From NCBI GenBank assembly GCA_951802425.1, contig OX637798.1, positions 682,001-746,000 on the forward strand: a stretch of 64,000 nt of DNA. Direction: 5' to 3'. The notes below the pieces were generated by a model. The model saw nothing but the letters and a program-made list of their open reading frames with translations. It did no database searches and was not told the DNA's origin. Position numbers and translations under genes: made by a program. Below are positions 11,456-22,649 of the stretch, piece after piece (within the stretch, counting starts at the first letter, position 1; every line of letters begins with the position of its first letter). Source of the stretch: Clavaria fumosa. Lineage: Eukaryota > Basidiomycota > Agaricomycetes > Agaricales > Clavariaceae.

Positions 11456-13009
11456 CTACATGCCTTGAGACACTGGAGCATTTCCCGACTTGTCACTGGC
11501 CGAGGGCTTGGCTGCGGTCATGGTAAATGTGAGAGTGGCACAGGCAGCGGATTTGCGGTTAGCAGGGATCGACGGGCACATATTCGAGAAATGCCCTTGA
11601 CCTGCGCAATATAAGCAAAGTCCAGCAGCCTGGCGGCGGTCTTTCTCCTTGGCAGAGAGTGGTCCGCGAGGAGCGGATTTCTCCATCTTACCCTCCTTCG
11701 GCTTCGCTACAGGGGTCGAGGCGGGTTTGGCCAGAGCGGATGTCATGATGGGGGTGGTTACTGGAGTGGGTGCAGGGCAGTTCGAGGATTGGTTGTTGGT
11801 GGGTTTTGCGTTGCGGTCTTTCATCTGGTTTGACGAATTTCCACGTGATGAGTCGCCCGGTCGCTTCCCGTATTGGACAGACGTCAGAAAGCGGCCTCGT
11901 TCTTCCTTGCGTTGCCAGTACCGCTCGTTGAAGGCCAAAGCTTGTTGACGGAGTCCAGTGAACTCCTGCTCTCGACTCGTGTATTGAAACTGGTCCTTGA
12001 TGCGGTCAGCAAGTGCGGCATCATTGTATCTGGTGTAGGGTGCGTGCGAATTGAAGGCGACGATGTATTCCGTGATGTGGGAATTGTCAGGCATCTTCAA
12101 ATTACACAGCGCACTCTTCGAAGTCATGTGTAGGTGGGGGTTTCTGAATACCAGGAATAATTCCGCAGTGAAGTTGTCCCAATTGTCCAACATTGTGGGG
12201 GGCGGTTGCTGGACAAGGTATGGCATCCACCAGGTATTTGCTTGGTCTCGGAGGTACAACGTGGTGAATAAGATGCAATCCCGATCAGTAGCGAATTTCC
12301 GCGGCTTCCCCAGAAACCACGTAATGCACTGCAAGATGAACATTGTTAGCCGTGCTGGGTCCTTACCCATGAAGACGTCGGGCTCCTTGAGTTTGGGGCC
12401 GTCGTCTCCAGGTGCCGGGTAGTAGATGTAGTGTGGTGGACCGGCAGGCGGATTTCTGATGGGTACCGCGGGGGGTACTGCTGGTGGAATTCCTCGCAGA
12501 ATCCCTGGAACCTCGAAAGGTCATGGCGGCAACTGCGGCGGTAGGCTCGGGGTTGGCGGCAGCGGACGTCGCGACCCTCGTGCTGAGGATGGTGGGTTGA
12601 CACCGGGTATCAGGAAAGGGAGCGCTGGTAGCACTCCAGAGTAGTTAGTTGTGAGTGGGGATAGTGGGGGTAGTACCGGTGTAAGTGTATATCTTGACCC
12701 GAGAGCAGGGACTGAGGGTCAAGGTAGCGGAGTAGGGCTTGGAGGCATCGTGGGTGGAGCGGGAGGATATGGGGGTACTGGGGCCAAGGGGTTGGAGCTC
12801 CCCGAGGAAGCCAAACCTGGTCCGAGCATCCTCCCTAACAAAGCGGACGCAGAGGCCGGGGTCTGGGGACCCGAAGGGCCTTGCGAGGTTGTTGGTTGGG
12901 TGTGTATGGATGGCGAGGGGGCCTGAGGCGGCACCGTTTCGTCCTGATGGGACCTCAAGCGCATCCTCGGCAGGTTGGGTTGGGGCATCTGTGGTGGAGC
13001 ATATGACAT
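11456..13009 (-). pseudogene. Gypsy-A gag (capsid and CCHC zinc knuckle), with stops
   Basis: The ATG at 13009 lies 3 nt inside the 5' LTR end. The N-terminal Pro-rich part runs to a TGA at 12721-12719. The same frame resumes and from about 12370 encodes the capsid region (MGKDPARLTMFILQ, ITWFLG, ANTWWMPYL, HITEYIVAFNSHA). A retroviral-type knuckle CLYCAGQGHFSNMC (C-x2-C-x4-H-x4-C) lies near the C-terminus. At least two in-frame stops interrupt it. Confidence 0.88.
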
Positions 13010-13011
13010 AC

Positions 13012-13707
13012 TGTCAAGAGTAGGTCAATTCCACCAAAATACAAGTGTAAACGACGGCAAGAGAGGGCGTAGTGGTAATTCCGACAGTGAAAGGGAATTC
13101 CGCACGCGAGCCGCATCGACAGGAAGAGGCACGGGTACAACAGGAGAAGGTGGGAGGTAGCGGGACGACACAAGGAGGGGTATTGACCCGGGGACCGCAC
13201 AAGAGGTGGCCGCTATGTGATGCCCAGTCAAGTACCTGAGGTGGCTCTCGACAGCGATCCTTGCACGTAAGCGGGTAATCAAGTTTATGTCATATGCTGT
13301 AGTAACTACTACAGCCTTGGGGTTTATATAGTAGGTAGTATCTAAAATAGGATAGTGTAGAAAAAAGTCTGCAAAGAAGAAGTTATAAAACAAAGACTAA
13401 AGAATTGCCCAGAAACACGTTTCAGCCACAGTATCCCAATCCCCAAATCTAATATCGTCAAGGGGCCTTCATTAACTCGTCTGGCGACCACCCTGCAAGT
13501 CCTAAACTGCTCCACTTGTTTCCCAAGTTTCCCGATGTCGGCCGAACAACGGCGAAGTGTGCGGAGTACGTTGGAATTTCGACCCGTGCATGGTACTGCC
13601 GATTGTCGATTTGGGACAGTGGTCGGGCGGCGGAATTACGTTGGGAGTAGTCGTGGTGCGTGCGGGTGTGTCGGGTGGCTCGTAGTGGGGTGTGTTGGGT
13701 CGTGACA
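13012..13707 (-). repeat. Gypsy-A 5' LTR
   Basis: Same ends and landmarks as the left LTR (TGTCACGACC to CTTGACA on the minus strand). Differences between the two are mostly C/T and G/A transitions. On the minus strand the gag ATG follows the LTR almost at once, leaving no obvious TGG-type tRNA primer site. Confidence 0.88.
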
Positions 13708-13815
13708 GTACCTCCTCCGTAAGAGCTGAGCTCCTGCGAGGCAGGTCCGTGTGCGGCCGATCACGTGACTCCGCTGAGTCATGGCGGATTGGACCCCTTG
13801 AGGCCGCGAGTCCCA
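13708..13815. repeat. Extra 108 bp outside Gypsy-A matching the element's internal 3' end
   Basis: From GTACCTCCTCC to GCGAGTCCC this repeats 5710-5817, which lies inside the element between the antisense gene start and the 3' LTR. It reads as the stump of a second, tandem Gypsy-A copy sharing the right LTR. Alternatively, the true LTR is about 106 bp longer than the TG...CA ends suggest. Confidence 0.7.
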
Positions 13816-15254
13816 AACATCTTTTACACACAATGTTTTTTGTGGCTGTTGTGTGGAAGGCTCTAGCTTTATACTGAGATGTGTTTTTGGGTCAGAGATT
13901 TACAGGCAAAGTGCTTATATAATTGTTGTAGTTGACCACTGGCCTGAGCTTGTCTCCCTCATTCTTGAAGAAGAGTGGGGAAGCCCAAGGGGTAGATGCA
14001 TCTGGTTGCAACATTCTCATCACCCCTGTTTGGTAGGCCATTGCTGCCTGCTGCTGCCGCCACCACCATCACTACCATCACTGCCTGCTGCTGCCACCAC
14101 TGTCACTGCCATTGCTGCCTGCTGCTGCAACCACCATCACTACCATCACTGCCACCACCACCATCACTGTTGTAACTGCTGTCACTGCTGTTGAATTTCA
14201 GTGGTAACATCATGTTGCACTGTGCATGGCACATAAAGATTGGACTGACCCTTCTCAGAAGAATAAGAGAACTCACTGACTGCCACTAGAACCAGGGGAT
14301 CTTAGGTGCTTGCCTAAGGTAGCAACAGAGTTCATAATCAAGATTGAAGAAACAAGATGGCCATGACAAGGCAGGCAAATGAACAGACAGCCACAAAGTG
14401 GGTGGAAGGAGCAAAAAAGGAGAGATGATGCCAGCCAAAAGATGGGAGTAATGGGCTGTAACAATGGAAAACATACAAAAGTGATAGCAGAATCAAACAA
14501 ACATTGTGTGAGGCAACAAGAGAATGTACAGAGTGTTATGTGCATGCTCAGAGGGTCAGGGTGAAGTCCAGTCAGAATTCAGAGTTTGGGTCTGGGGTGT
14601 CCAGGACATCTGGAATAGGACTTTGGGGTTTGGGTGGGACTTTGGTGAATGTATTGAAATGATGCCCTTACTGAGTCCTGGGTGTCCCATATTTTGGAGT
14701 TGCAGAAGTTCAGGATATTGGGTTTGGTGTCAGGTGGGATGTCCAGGGTGGACTTCATCATATTTGAGACAAGGGACAGACAGGAGGGCAGAGACGGAGT
14801 TCGGATGGAGTTCAGGTTTAACAAGTGACTAAGTAGAGGAGATGGAGGCCGGGTAGGGAGAGGGATATGGAGTTCAGGAGTTTGGAGATGGTTTCTGGAG
14901 GTCAGATGGACTGTGCAGATTGTCGGGGATGGATTCTGGGTGTCGTATGGAAGTTGGTTGGGAGTTGGTCAGGACTTAGCACACTTGATGAGGTGGGAGA
15001 CAGAGGGCAAGGGTTTGATTTGACATTGTACAGTTTTACAGGGTAGAGGACAAAAAGGACAGAAATGTTGAACAGACAGGAGGACAGAAAATGAGGGGAC
15101 AGATGGATACAGGTATGGGGGTGTATGAGGGTGTACGAGAGTGGTATCTGGAGTGCCGAATACTCTATGAAGTAGTCGAGCATATATACTACAGATCCAG
15201 TGCATTTCCAGCAACCTGGAGTATTGACAGTAGCTACAGAGAATGTCCCAGAGA
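13816..15254. other. Non-coding, CpG-poor, with CTG/CAC low-complexity block at 14041-14195
   Basis: No gene supported. 14041-14195 is an imperfect array of CTGCTGCC and CACCACCATCACTACCATCACTG units. 14540-15000 is rich in GTTCAGG/TTTGGGT near-repeats that recur at 17000-17400, so both flanks of the Tc1 element below derive from one older repeat. Confidence 0.5.
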
Positions 15255-15256
15255 TA

Positions 15257-16852
15257 CAGTGACTCACAAAACTGTTCAAATGTTTTGCACTTTTGAAATG
15301 ATTCACTTATAACACTCCAGGTAAAATGGCGAAAGTCCTGAAGATATTTGTGAGGATAGCCATGCCTCTTGGCTACAACTTTGCTGTATGTTGTAAAGTA
15401 CTATTTCCATTTTTGGTAATGTTATGACATCATTCTCTTTGTCATGTCATTCAAACAGTTTTGTTGCTGGCAATTTTATCAGTCAAATGTGTAAGTATTG
15501 GTGTTCAATATGGCCTCTTTTTGCCTTCAGCACACCCCCAATCCTTCTAGGCATGCTTTCAATCAATCCCTGACAAATAGAAGCAGGTATCTTGTTCCAC
15601 TCCTCTTCCACCCTTCCCACAACTGTAACACTCCACTTGGTGCTCTTTCATACTCTCCAAGCCTCCTCTTAAGATGACTCCACAGATGCTCAATGGGATT
15701 GAGGTCTGGAGATTGAGTAGGTCATATGAGGGCCTTAAAATCATGGTTCTTTAGCCAATCTTTGGCCTGGTGGCTCTGGTGCTTGAGGTCCTCATCATGT
15801 TGCAATATGCTTGATCAGCTCTGGCAAGGCAGAAAATACTGTGCAGATTGCCAGGACCCTTAGTAGTATTACTAACCAGCCTATTTCTGCATACACTGTT
15901 AGAAGGTGTCTAAGGACTGTAGGTCTAAACACTGTGGCTGAGGGGAGATTGCCCTTACTTAGTAGTAGACTAGGAAGGAGAGGATGGATTTTGCTATAGC
16001 ACATAAAGATTGGACTGTAGAGGACTGGAAGAGGGTTGTCTGGTCAGATGAGACTAAGATCAATAGGTTGGGATCCAATGGGAAGAAATGGGTGAGGCAG
16101 AAGCAGGGTGAAAATAGGGTGGTGACAGGTTGGTGGAGGGAACAAGAACATTTGGAAGTGGTGCTGTGATGGTATGGGGATGTATGATGTTGGAGGGGGT
16201 GGGATATGCCTGCAGGATTGATGGGAGGATGGATAAGCACCTTTACACTGCCAAACTTCAGGCCAGCCTCCAATACTATGACAATATCCCTGAAGACATC
16301 ATATTGTAACATGATGAGGACCTCAAGCACCAGAGCCACCAGGCCAAAGATTGGCTAAAGAACCATGATTTTAAGGCCCTCATATGACCTACTCAATCTC
16401 CAGACCTCAATCCCATTGAGCATCTGTGGAGTCATCTTAAGAGGAGGCTTGGAGAGTATGAAAGAGCACCAAGTGGAGTGTTACAGTTGTGGGAAGGGTG
16501 GAAGAGGAGTGGAACAAGATACCTGCTTCTATTTGTCAGGGATTGATTGAAAGCATGCCTAGAAGGATTGGGGGTGTGCTGAAGGCAAAAAGAGGCCATA
16601 TTGAACACCAATACTTACACATTTGACTGATAAAATTGCCAGCAACAAAACTGTTTGAATGACATGACAAAGAGAATGATGTCATAACATTACCAAAAAT
16701 GGAAATAGTACTTTACAACATACAGCAAAGTTGTAGCCAAGAGGCATGGCTATCCTCACAAATATCTTCAGGACTTTCGCCATTTTACCTGGAGTGTTAT
16801 AAGTGAATCATTTCAAAAGTGCAAAACATTTGAACAGTTTTGTGAGTCACTG
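15257..16852 (+). mobile_element. Tc1/mariner element converted into a foldback with 553-bp arms
   Basis: Ends are CAGTGACTC...GAGTCACTG flanked by the TA duplication of Tc1/mariner insertion (15255-15256 and 16853-16854). Arms 15257-15809 and 16300-16852 are inverted copies, with one C/T difference noticed near the inner edge. Normal Tc1 terminal repeats are tens to a few hundred bp. Here the arms contain the 3' third of the transposase gene, so the 5' end has been replaced by an inverted copy of the 3' end. The unique centre is 490 bp. Transcription through it would give a long hairpin RNA. Confidence 0.92.
15817..16560 (+). pseudogene. Tc1 transposase remnant
   Basis: Helix-turn-helix remains are SGKAENTVQIARTL and ISAYTVRRCLRTVGL. 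The DDE core follows: DWTVEDWKRVVWSDETKINR (first Asp), HDEDLKH (second Asp) and [18 protein letters not shown] (Glu). The three signature acids remain recognisable, but stops and frameshifts separate them. The N-terminal DNA-binding region is truncated by the inverted arm, and the Glu segment occurs in both arms. Confidence 0.88.
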
Positions 16853-16854
16853 TA

Positions 16855-17742
16855 CATTGCGGGACTTGCTATGGGACAACAGGGATTGCAATGGGGATCA
16901 GTATCCTGATCTGGAGGTCAGACGCTACTACCATCAGGTTGGTAGCCACACTGCCAAGCAACTGCATGGATTGTTCAGTTTCCATGCTCAGAGTTCATCG
17001 CTGGTGAGTAACCATGGATGTCAGTTCATGACAGTTGGGAAGTCAGGTTTGGGAATCAGAGATCAAGTTTGGGTTTGGGTTCAGGACAGCCACTTGGGGA
17101 ACTATCCACAAAAGTGGGTTTGGTGCCTGCCCCACATGTGGGGCAGGTACCCACAGATGCTGAGGCACTAGAGCAGGAGTTCAGAGATCCAGGTCCAGAG
17201 ATCGGAAGTCAGGGGCCAGAGATAGGAAGTCCAGGACCATAGATAGTGTTTCCTGAAGGGAACAGCATGGACATAACACAGAGCATCCAAAACAGATGGT
17301 CAAACCATTAAGATTGAATAGACAAGATGGCAGGAAATGTAGGGAAACAGTAGGGGGAAAAAAGAAGAAGGGGAAGTAGACATGGGGATGAACCAACACT
17401 GAGTGTGACAGGCAAGGGAAGCAATGTCAGGTGGGGGCCACAAGCAAAGAGTGAGGAGAGTATTCAAAACAGAAGGGTTGGCAATGATGTGCACAAGATG
17501 ATATTGCGGCAAGTGTCGCATGAGTAATTTGGGCACTAAGATCAGCAAAGAGTACTCCTCCAGCGCAGCAGCTGCCGGCACGGCACAGCCAAGAAACAGA
17601 ACCAGTTCACATGTACGCAGCCAGTCCGGTTTGGCGTGGGGGGAAACCACGAACAGGTGAAGGAGGTCATGTTGAACCTATTGCTGCGGACCAACGCAAT
17701 GGCACCGCCGAGCATAGCCTTGGTCATCTGGAGAAGGGAGGG
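16855..17742. other. No gene supported; short coding-like stretch right of Tc1
   Basis: 16858-17030 reads RDLLWDNRDCNGDQYPDL in one frame and joins in sense across the Tc1 insertion to 15160-15254. This suggests Tc1 hit an old coding repeat I do not recognise. The rest, to 17742, holds GTTTGGG/CAGAGATC near-repeats. Confidence 0.35.
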
Positions 17743-17872
17743 CCATCAGCAAAACAGATTGGACAGGGGCTAGGTATGTACTGGTATATACTTCTCTATA
17801 CTACCTATAGGTGTTATAAACCACTTAAAACCAGTACATACCTAGCCCCTGTCCAATCTGTTTTGCTGATGG
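17743..17872. repeat. Perfect 42-bp inverted repeat with 46-nt loop
   Basis: 17743-17784 (CCATCAGCAAAAC... to ...GTATGTACTGG) is the exact reverse complement of 17831-17872. The loop is AT-rich. No target duplication or known terminal motif was recognised. Confidence 0.85.
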
Positions 17873-18790
17873 GCGGCATGAGCATGGCATAGCAGGCACC
17901 TCGGCGGAATAGGGGCGTACGGTGTAACCACACGAGAAGCGCAGCCTGCCGCCTGGAGGGATGTGAATTAGTCGGACACCCCGCCACCCATGCAGATTGC
18001 AACTCACTTAAAGGCATGCTAGAAGGGGAACACAGCTCAGTCGCACTGCTGAGAAGGCTTAGGGGGTTAAGTACATGCTCTCACATTGCAGACCAGTCTA
18101 AGATCAAGGAATAGAAATGTCAGTGCTATTAAACCCAGAACTCAACACACACAAGAAAAATGAATGCAGAGCTCGATGTGGTCAATGTGCTTGCACGGCC
18201 GATGCGCAGTGTTCTAGAAAACAGGATATGGACATACATAGAAACAAGGGGGTGTGATAAAGAGACGGCCATACCACGATCTCGGGGTCGGGGTTCCACT
18301 CTTCAAATTCTGTTCAAAACCACGCATCAGTCAGTCACTCTTCCCCAGCACCCAAGCTGAACATGTTCGGCAAAGCAAACATCAAACGCACACTTGAGGC
18401 CCAAGGACTTCCTAAGCTTGTTCATCTAGACCCAAAAACAAAAGGCACATCCCAATAAACTCCCCATTCACAAAAATGCACAGGGGAAAAGGGGCCAAGA
18501 AACGCACTGTGCAAATGCCCCACCATCTGCCCTGCTCGACGCCAAGCGTCTCGACGATATGGAGGACAGGCGGCATCCCCCACATGCAGTACAAACATTG
18601 GCCAAGCAATGACAAGATGGGTGGAAATGATCAGAATTACCAAATTGCACACAGAATTACCTTGTCAGTCAGAGATGATTGCTGAGCATTGGAATTGGGC
18701 TGAGGGCACTTGTTGAGGGTAGGGATGCATCAGGGTATCCATAATGAAGTCTGTTGGGTTGTGACAGTTACATTTAAAAAATCACAGTAG
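17873..18790. other. Intergenic, nothing recognised
   Basis: Mixed GC sequence with no credible reading frame or repeat. It separates the hairpin from the 3' end of the first NLR gene. Confidence 0.45.
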
Positions 18791-18823
18791 GTTACAGGGG
18801 TTGGATTGGAAGAGAAAATTAAA

Positions 18824-21800
18824 TCATGATTGGGAATGGCCAAGGGGATCAAGCTCCTCCCTGGCATCATACCATCTTTCAGACCCCTCATCCATACCAA
18901 TCAAGTTGACATTAGATGTAGCAATAGCAAGTTCCTCTGTAGCATCATACCACATCTCAGACTCTTCATATGGATCATTGTCACTGGATGAGGCACTATC
19001 TGAATAAATTGCCCAGGCTTCCATGACATGAACCCTTAGCTCCTCTGCTTCATTGTGCTTCCCCTGAGCCTGAGCTGAATATGTGGATGCTAAATTGATG
19101 CTTATCAGAGTGGATGGATGTTCTGGGCCAAGCACTCTCATCCTAGCTTCCATAACATGAACTTGCAGCTCCTCTGCTTCATTGTGCTTCCCCTGAGCCA
19201 AATATGTGGATGCCAAATTGTCAATGCTTGTCAGAGTGGATGGATGTTCTGGGCCAAGCATTCTCTTCCTGGCTAACATGACATGAACCCTCAGCTCCTC
19301 TGCTTCATTGTGCCTCCCCTGAGCTGAATATGTGGATGCCAAATTGTTAATGCTTATCAGGGTGTCTGGATGTTCTGGGCCAAGCACTCTCTTCCTAGCT
19401 TCCATAACATGAACCTCCAGTTCCTCTGCTTCATTGTGCTTCCCCTGAGCTGAATATGTGAATGCCAAATTGTTAATGCTTATTAGAGTGGATGGATGTT
19501 CTGGGCCAAGCACTCTCTTTCCAGCTTCCATAACATGAACCTCCAGCTCTTCTGCTTCATTGTGCTTCCCCTGAGCTGAATATGTGGATGCCAAATTGTT
19601 AATGCTTATCAGGGTGGATGGATGTTCTGGGCCAAGCACTCTCTTCCTAGCTTCCATAACATGAACTTGCAGCTCCTCTGCTTCATTGTGCTTCCCCTGA
19701 GCTAAATATGTGGATGCCAAATTGTTAATGCTTGAAAGAGTGTCTGGATGTTCTGGGCCAAGCACTCTCTTCCTGGCTAACATGACATGAACCTTCAGCT
19801 CCTCTGCTTCATTGTGCTTCCCCTGAGTTGAATATGTGTATGCTAAATTGTTAATGCTTGAAAGAGTGGATGGATGTTCTGGACCAAGCATTCTCTTCCT
19901 GGCTTCCATAACATGAACTTGCAGCTCTTTTGCTTCATTGTGCTTCCCCTGAGCTGAATATGTGCATGCCAAATTGTCAATGCTTGTCAGAGTGGATGGA
20001 TGTTCTGAGCCAAGCACTCTCTTCCTAGCTTCCATAACATGAACTTGCAGCTCTTTTGCTTCATTGTGCTTCCCCTGAGTTGAATATGTGGATGCCAAAT
20101 TGTTAATGCTTGTCAGAGTGGATGGATGTTCTGAGCCAAGCACTCTCTTCCTAGCTTCCATGACATGAACCTCCAGCTCTTCTGCTTCATTGTGCTTCCC
20201 CTTAGCTGAATATATGTATGCCAAATTGTTAATGCTTGTCAGAGTGTCTGTGTGTTCTGGGCCAAGCACTCTCTTCCTAGTTTCCATAACATGAACTTGC
20301 ATCTCCTCTGCTTCATTGTGCTTCCCCTGAGCTGAATATGTGCATGCCAAATTGTTAATGCTTGTCAGAGTGTCCAAATGTTCTGGGCCAAGCACTCTCT
20401 TCCTGGCTTCCATAACATGAACCTCCAGCTCCTTTGCCTCATTGTTCCTCCCCTGAGCTGAATATGTCATTGCCAACATGTTCATGCTTGTCAGAGTGTC
20501 TGGGTGTTCTGGGCCAAGCTCCCTCCTTTGGCTTTCCATTGCACACACAGAAACCATCTCTGCCTCCTCAAACCATCCATTTTCATAGTACACTAATCCC
20601 AGTTTCTTCCATTTTCCAATGTCCTCCATTGCATATTCTCGTTGTGTATGTAGGTTGATGATTTTTATGTGTGGCAGTAGTGATTGACGAAAGGCATAAT
20701 CAGAGCCAGCTTTCCCAAATGTGATTGAATGGCACACCAAAGTGTCAACAGAACCATATTTTGACTCTTTCTCTTCCTTGGAACATCTGTCTTGGCACCA
20801 CAGATGTACCAATGGATGCATGGAGTACAGTCTTCCAGAGCTACTGCATTTCACAAGTGAAAATGATGTCAACAGCTCAATTGCTTTCCTGAAAATGAAA
20901 TTGTCCCAGTTGCCCATATGGTCAACATGCAATATGTTGGACCAATATACTGAATCTTTAAGCAACTGCTCCCAGCTACTTCTTGCATTGTTTTCTTGTG
21001 ACCCACCCAAAGCTATCTCTTTTGCAGCATTTCTAAACATCATTTCTGGAATGTTTTCGTGATGGAGGCAGGCAAATATTTGTAGCAGGAGAAGTGCACT
21101 TGACGCTGCCAGGGCCTCCCCTCTTCTGCTCCTGCCCTGTGCCCTGGCTTCTATCTCTGTAACTGACAGTTCCCATGTCCCATAAACTGCTTGCCCATAG
21201 TTGGATGCCCCCCTGAATGAAGGATTATCCAATAACTCCTGATGGTGTCTCTCATACTGTTCAAGGTAATCCCCCACATCACATAGACCACTTGCAATGG
21301 ATGCACCAGCTTGGTCAACAGCTAGAGGCAAGTAGCATAAGGTGCCCACAATAGAGCATGCTATCTGCCATGCTATCTGCCTTAGTTCACCAGTATCACT
21401 GCAATGGCTCGCACTCAGAAGGAGAGTGATTGCTTCCTCCTCCCCCATCTGGTCAACTTCGGTTGAGTCCCGAGGATTTACCAGTCCATGCATGACTGGA
21501 TTCCGGCTGGTGATGAGCACATTGCCTCGGTTGTTTGCAGGTATATACTTCTTCACAGTATCAGGGTCACTTGCATTATCATAAACAAGCAACCACTCCT
21601 GTCTCATCCAGGATATCCATGAGAGAATTGAGCGCACAGAGTTCTCAACTCCAGATGCTTGGGCAGCATGATCATGAGCAATATCTTTGATAGACTGCTC
21701 AATTGTCTCAGGGCTGGTTGCATCAATCCAGAAGACTCTCCAGAACCTGTTCAGAATGGTAAGTAATCAAGCAATGTAGTACGATGTCAGTCCACGCACA

Positions 21801-22398
21801 ACTTTGGATTTTCCTCAATGAACTTCAGACAAATCTGAGTCTTGCCAATACCTCCCATTCCATAGAGGAGAAAGAGCCGTCTAGGGAGAAATTCTCCCTC
21901 ACGCGGGCCAAAATGACTTTTGATTTTCTCGAGGTATGACCTCTGCCCGGTGAAAATTGGGCTGGGGGAGGGCATCCCTATGAATGTGTCTTGTGGCTGG
22001 AACTGTGCAGAAGAGGGAGAATTAAACAGGGCTACATTGGCAAGTCAGGCCAGTCAGGTCAAGAGTACAAAGGTTCATTCATTCAAGCTCACTTTGATGG
22101 ATGTGGAGTGCACCGATGGTGAGGTTATGAGACCCGACATCTCTGGCATCTACAAGGGGTGTGTTAGATATTGGGGGGAGGGATAAACTTCTCACATAGA
22201 CTCACATATATTTGAGTGATCAAAAGTCTGTTGCACGACCAAGGACACCGGTGGCATGCCAGTCGCCCTCTCAATGTCTGCAAGAGATTGGGCTGTAAGT
22301 GAGATCAAACGGGCCTACAACCTCGCAAACCACTCACTTGCTGTAGTGTGATCTTCGTTTAGTGAGGGTAAGTCCTCACCAGTGATACCCTGTGCCAT
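18824..22398 (-). CDS. NLR-type protein 1: NB-ARC plus 12 TPR repeats (1114 aa)
   Basis: Predicted exons on the minus strand: 22398-22338, 22277-22206, 22149-22093, 22031-21800 and 21746-18824. The short introns have GT...AG borders. A short N-terminal region (about 120 aa, no known effector domain) precedes the P-loop GMGGIGKTQICL at residues about 121-132. Then come kinase-2 EWLLVYDNAS, GNVLITSRNP, and LPLAVDQAGA, the GLPL-like motif. Twelve tandem 42-residue TPR units of the LGPEHPDTLTSINNLA type start near residue 548 and end near 1052. The tail has two W-Y-D-A motifs. The architecture is that of fungal STAND/NLR proteins, intracellular ATPases that oligomerise on ligand sensing and act in non-self recognition or death. 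Repeat 12 differs in length (INLASTYSAQAQGK). No stop or frameshift is seen. It is a divergent paralogue of the gene at 29811-34756. Confidence 0.88.
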
Positions 22399-22570
22399 GG
22401 TGAGGGGTGCGGCGGCACGAAATGTTGAGGGCGACGAGGATTCGAGCTTATCGATGGCGGATCCGCGCACACTCATGGTAGATGATGTGTGACATGTGAC
22501 ATGCAGTACATTGATGTGTGACACTGACGTAACGCCTAAAGAAGCACATGACCTGTCAGTTTCACCATCG
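22399..22570 (-). promoter_or_regulatory. Duplicated 5' flank of NLR 1
   Basis: About 165 bp upstream of the start matches the 5' flank of NLR 2 in inverted orientation, sharing GTCAGTGTCACACATCAAT and ATCGATAAGCTC..TCCTCGTCGC. The duplication therefore included the proximal promoter. No clear TATA box seen. Confidence 0.6.
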
Positions 22571-22649
22571 TGCAGTACAGCAGTACTTTACACTTAGGGC
22601 TCCGTCGCCGTACAAGTGTTCAGTACAGTACACTACCAGTGTCATCAAC

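Larger units (their letters stand above)
5012..13707 (-). mobile_element. Gypsy-A: near-complete Ty3/gypsy (chromovirus) element with an extra antisense gene
   Basis: Bounded by two highly similar LTRs (5012-5709 and 13012-13707) that begin TGTCACGACC and end CTTGACA on the minus strand. Order on the minus strand: LTR, gag (13009-11456), protease, RT, RNase H, integrase, chromodomain (to about 7500), then an opposite-strand three-exon gene (7074 back to 5835), then the 3' LTR. gag and pol carry many in-frame stops and a lost integrase Glu, so the element is not autonomous. No clean 5-bp target duplication is seen at the outer ends, and the right LTR is followed by 108 bp that repeat the sequence inside the left one (5710-5817), so the right boundary is uncertain. 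Confidence 0.9.

Noticed and set aside
14041..14195. His/Cys-rich metal-binding protein
   Set aside because: The HHHHC-type translation comes from a CTG/CAC low-complexity array without a gene around it.
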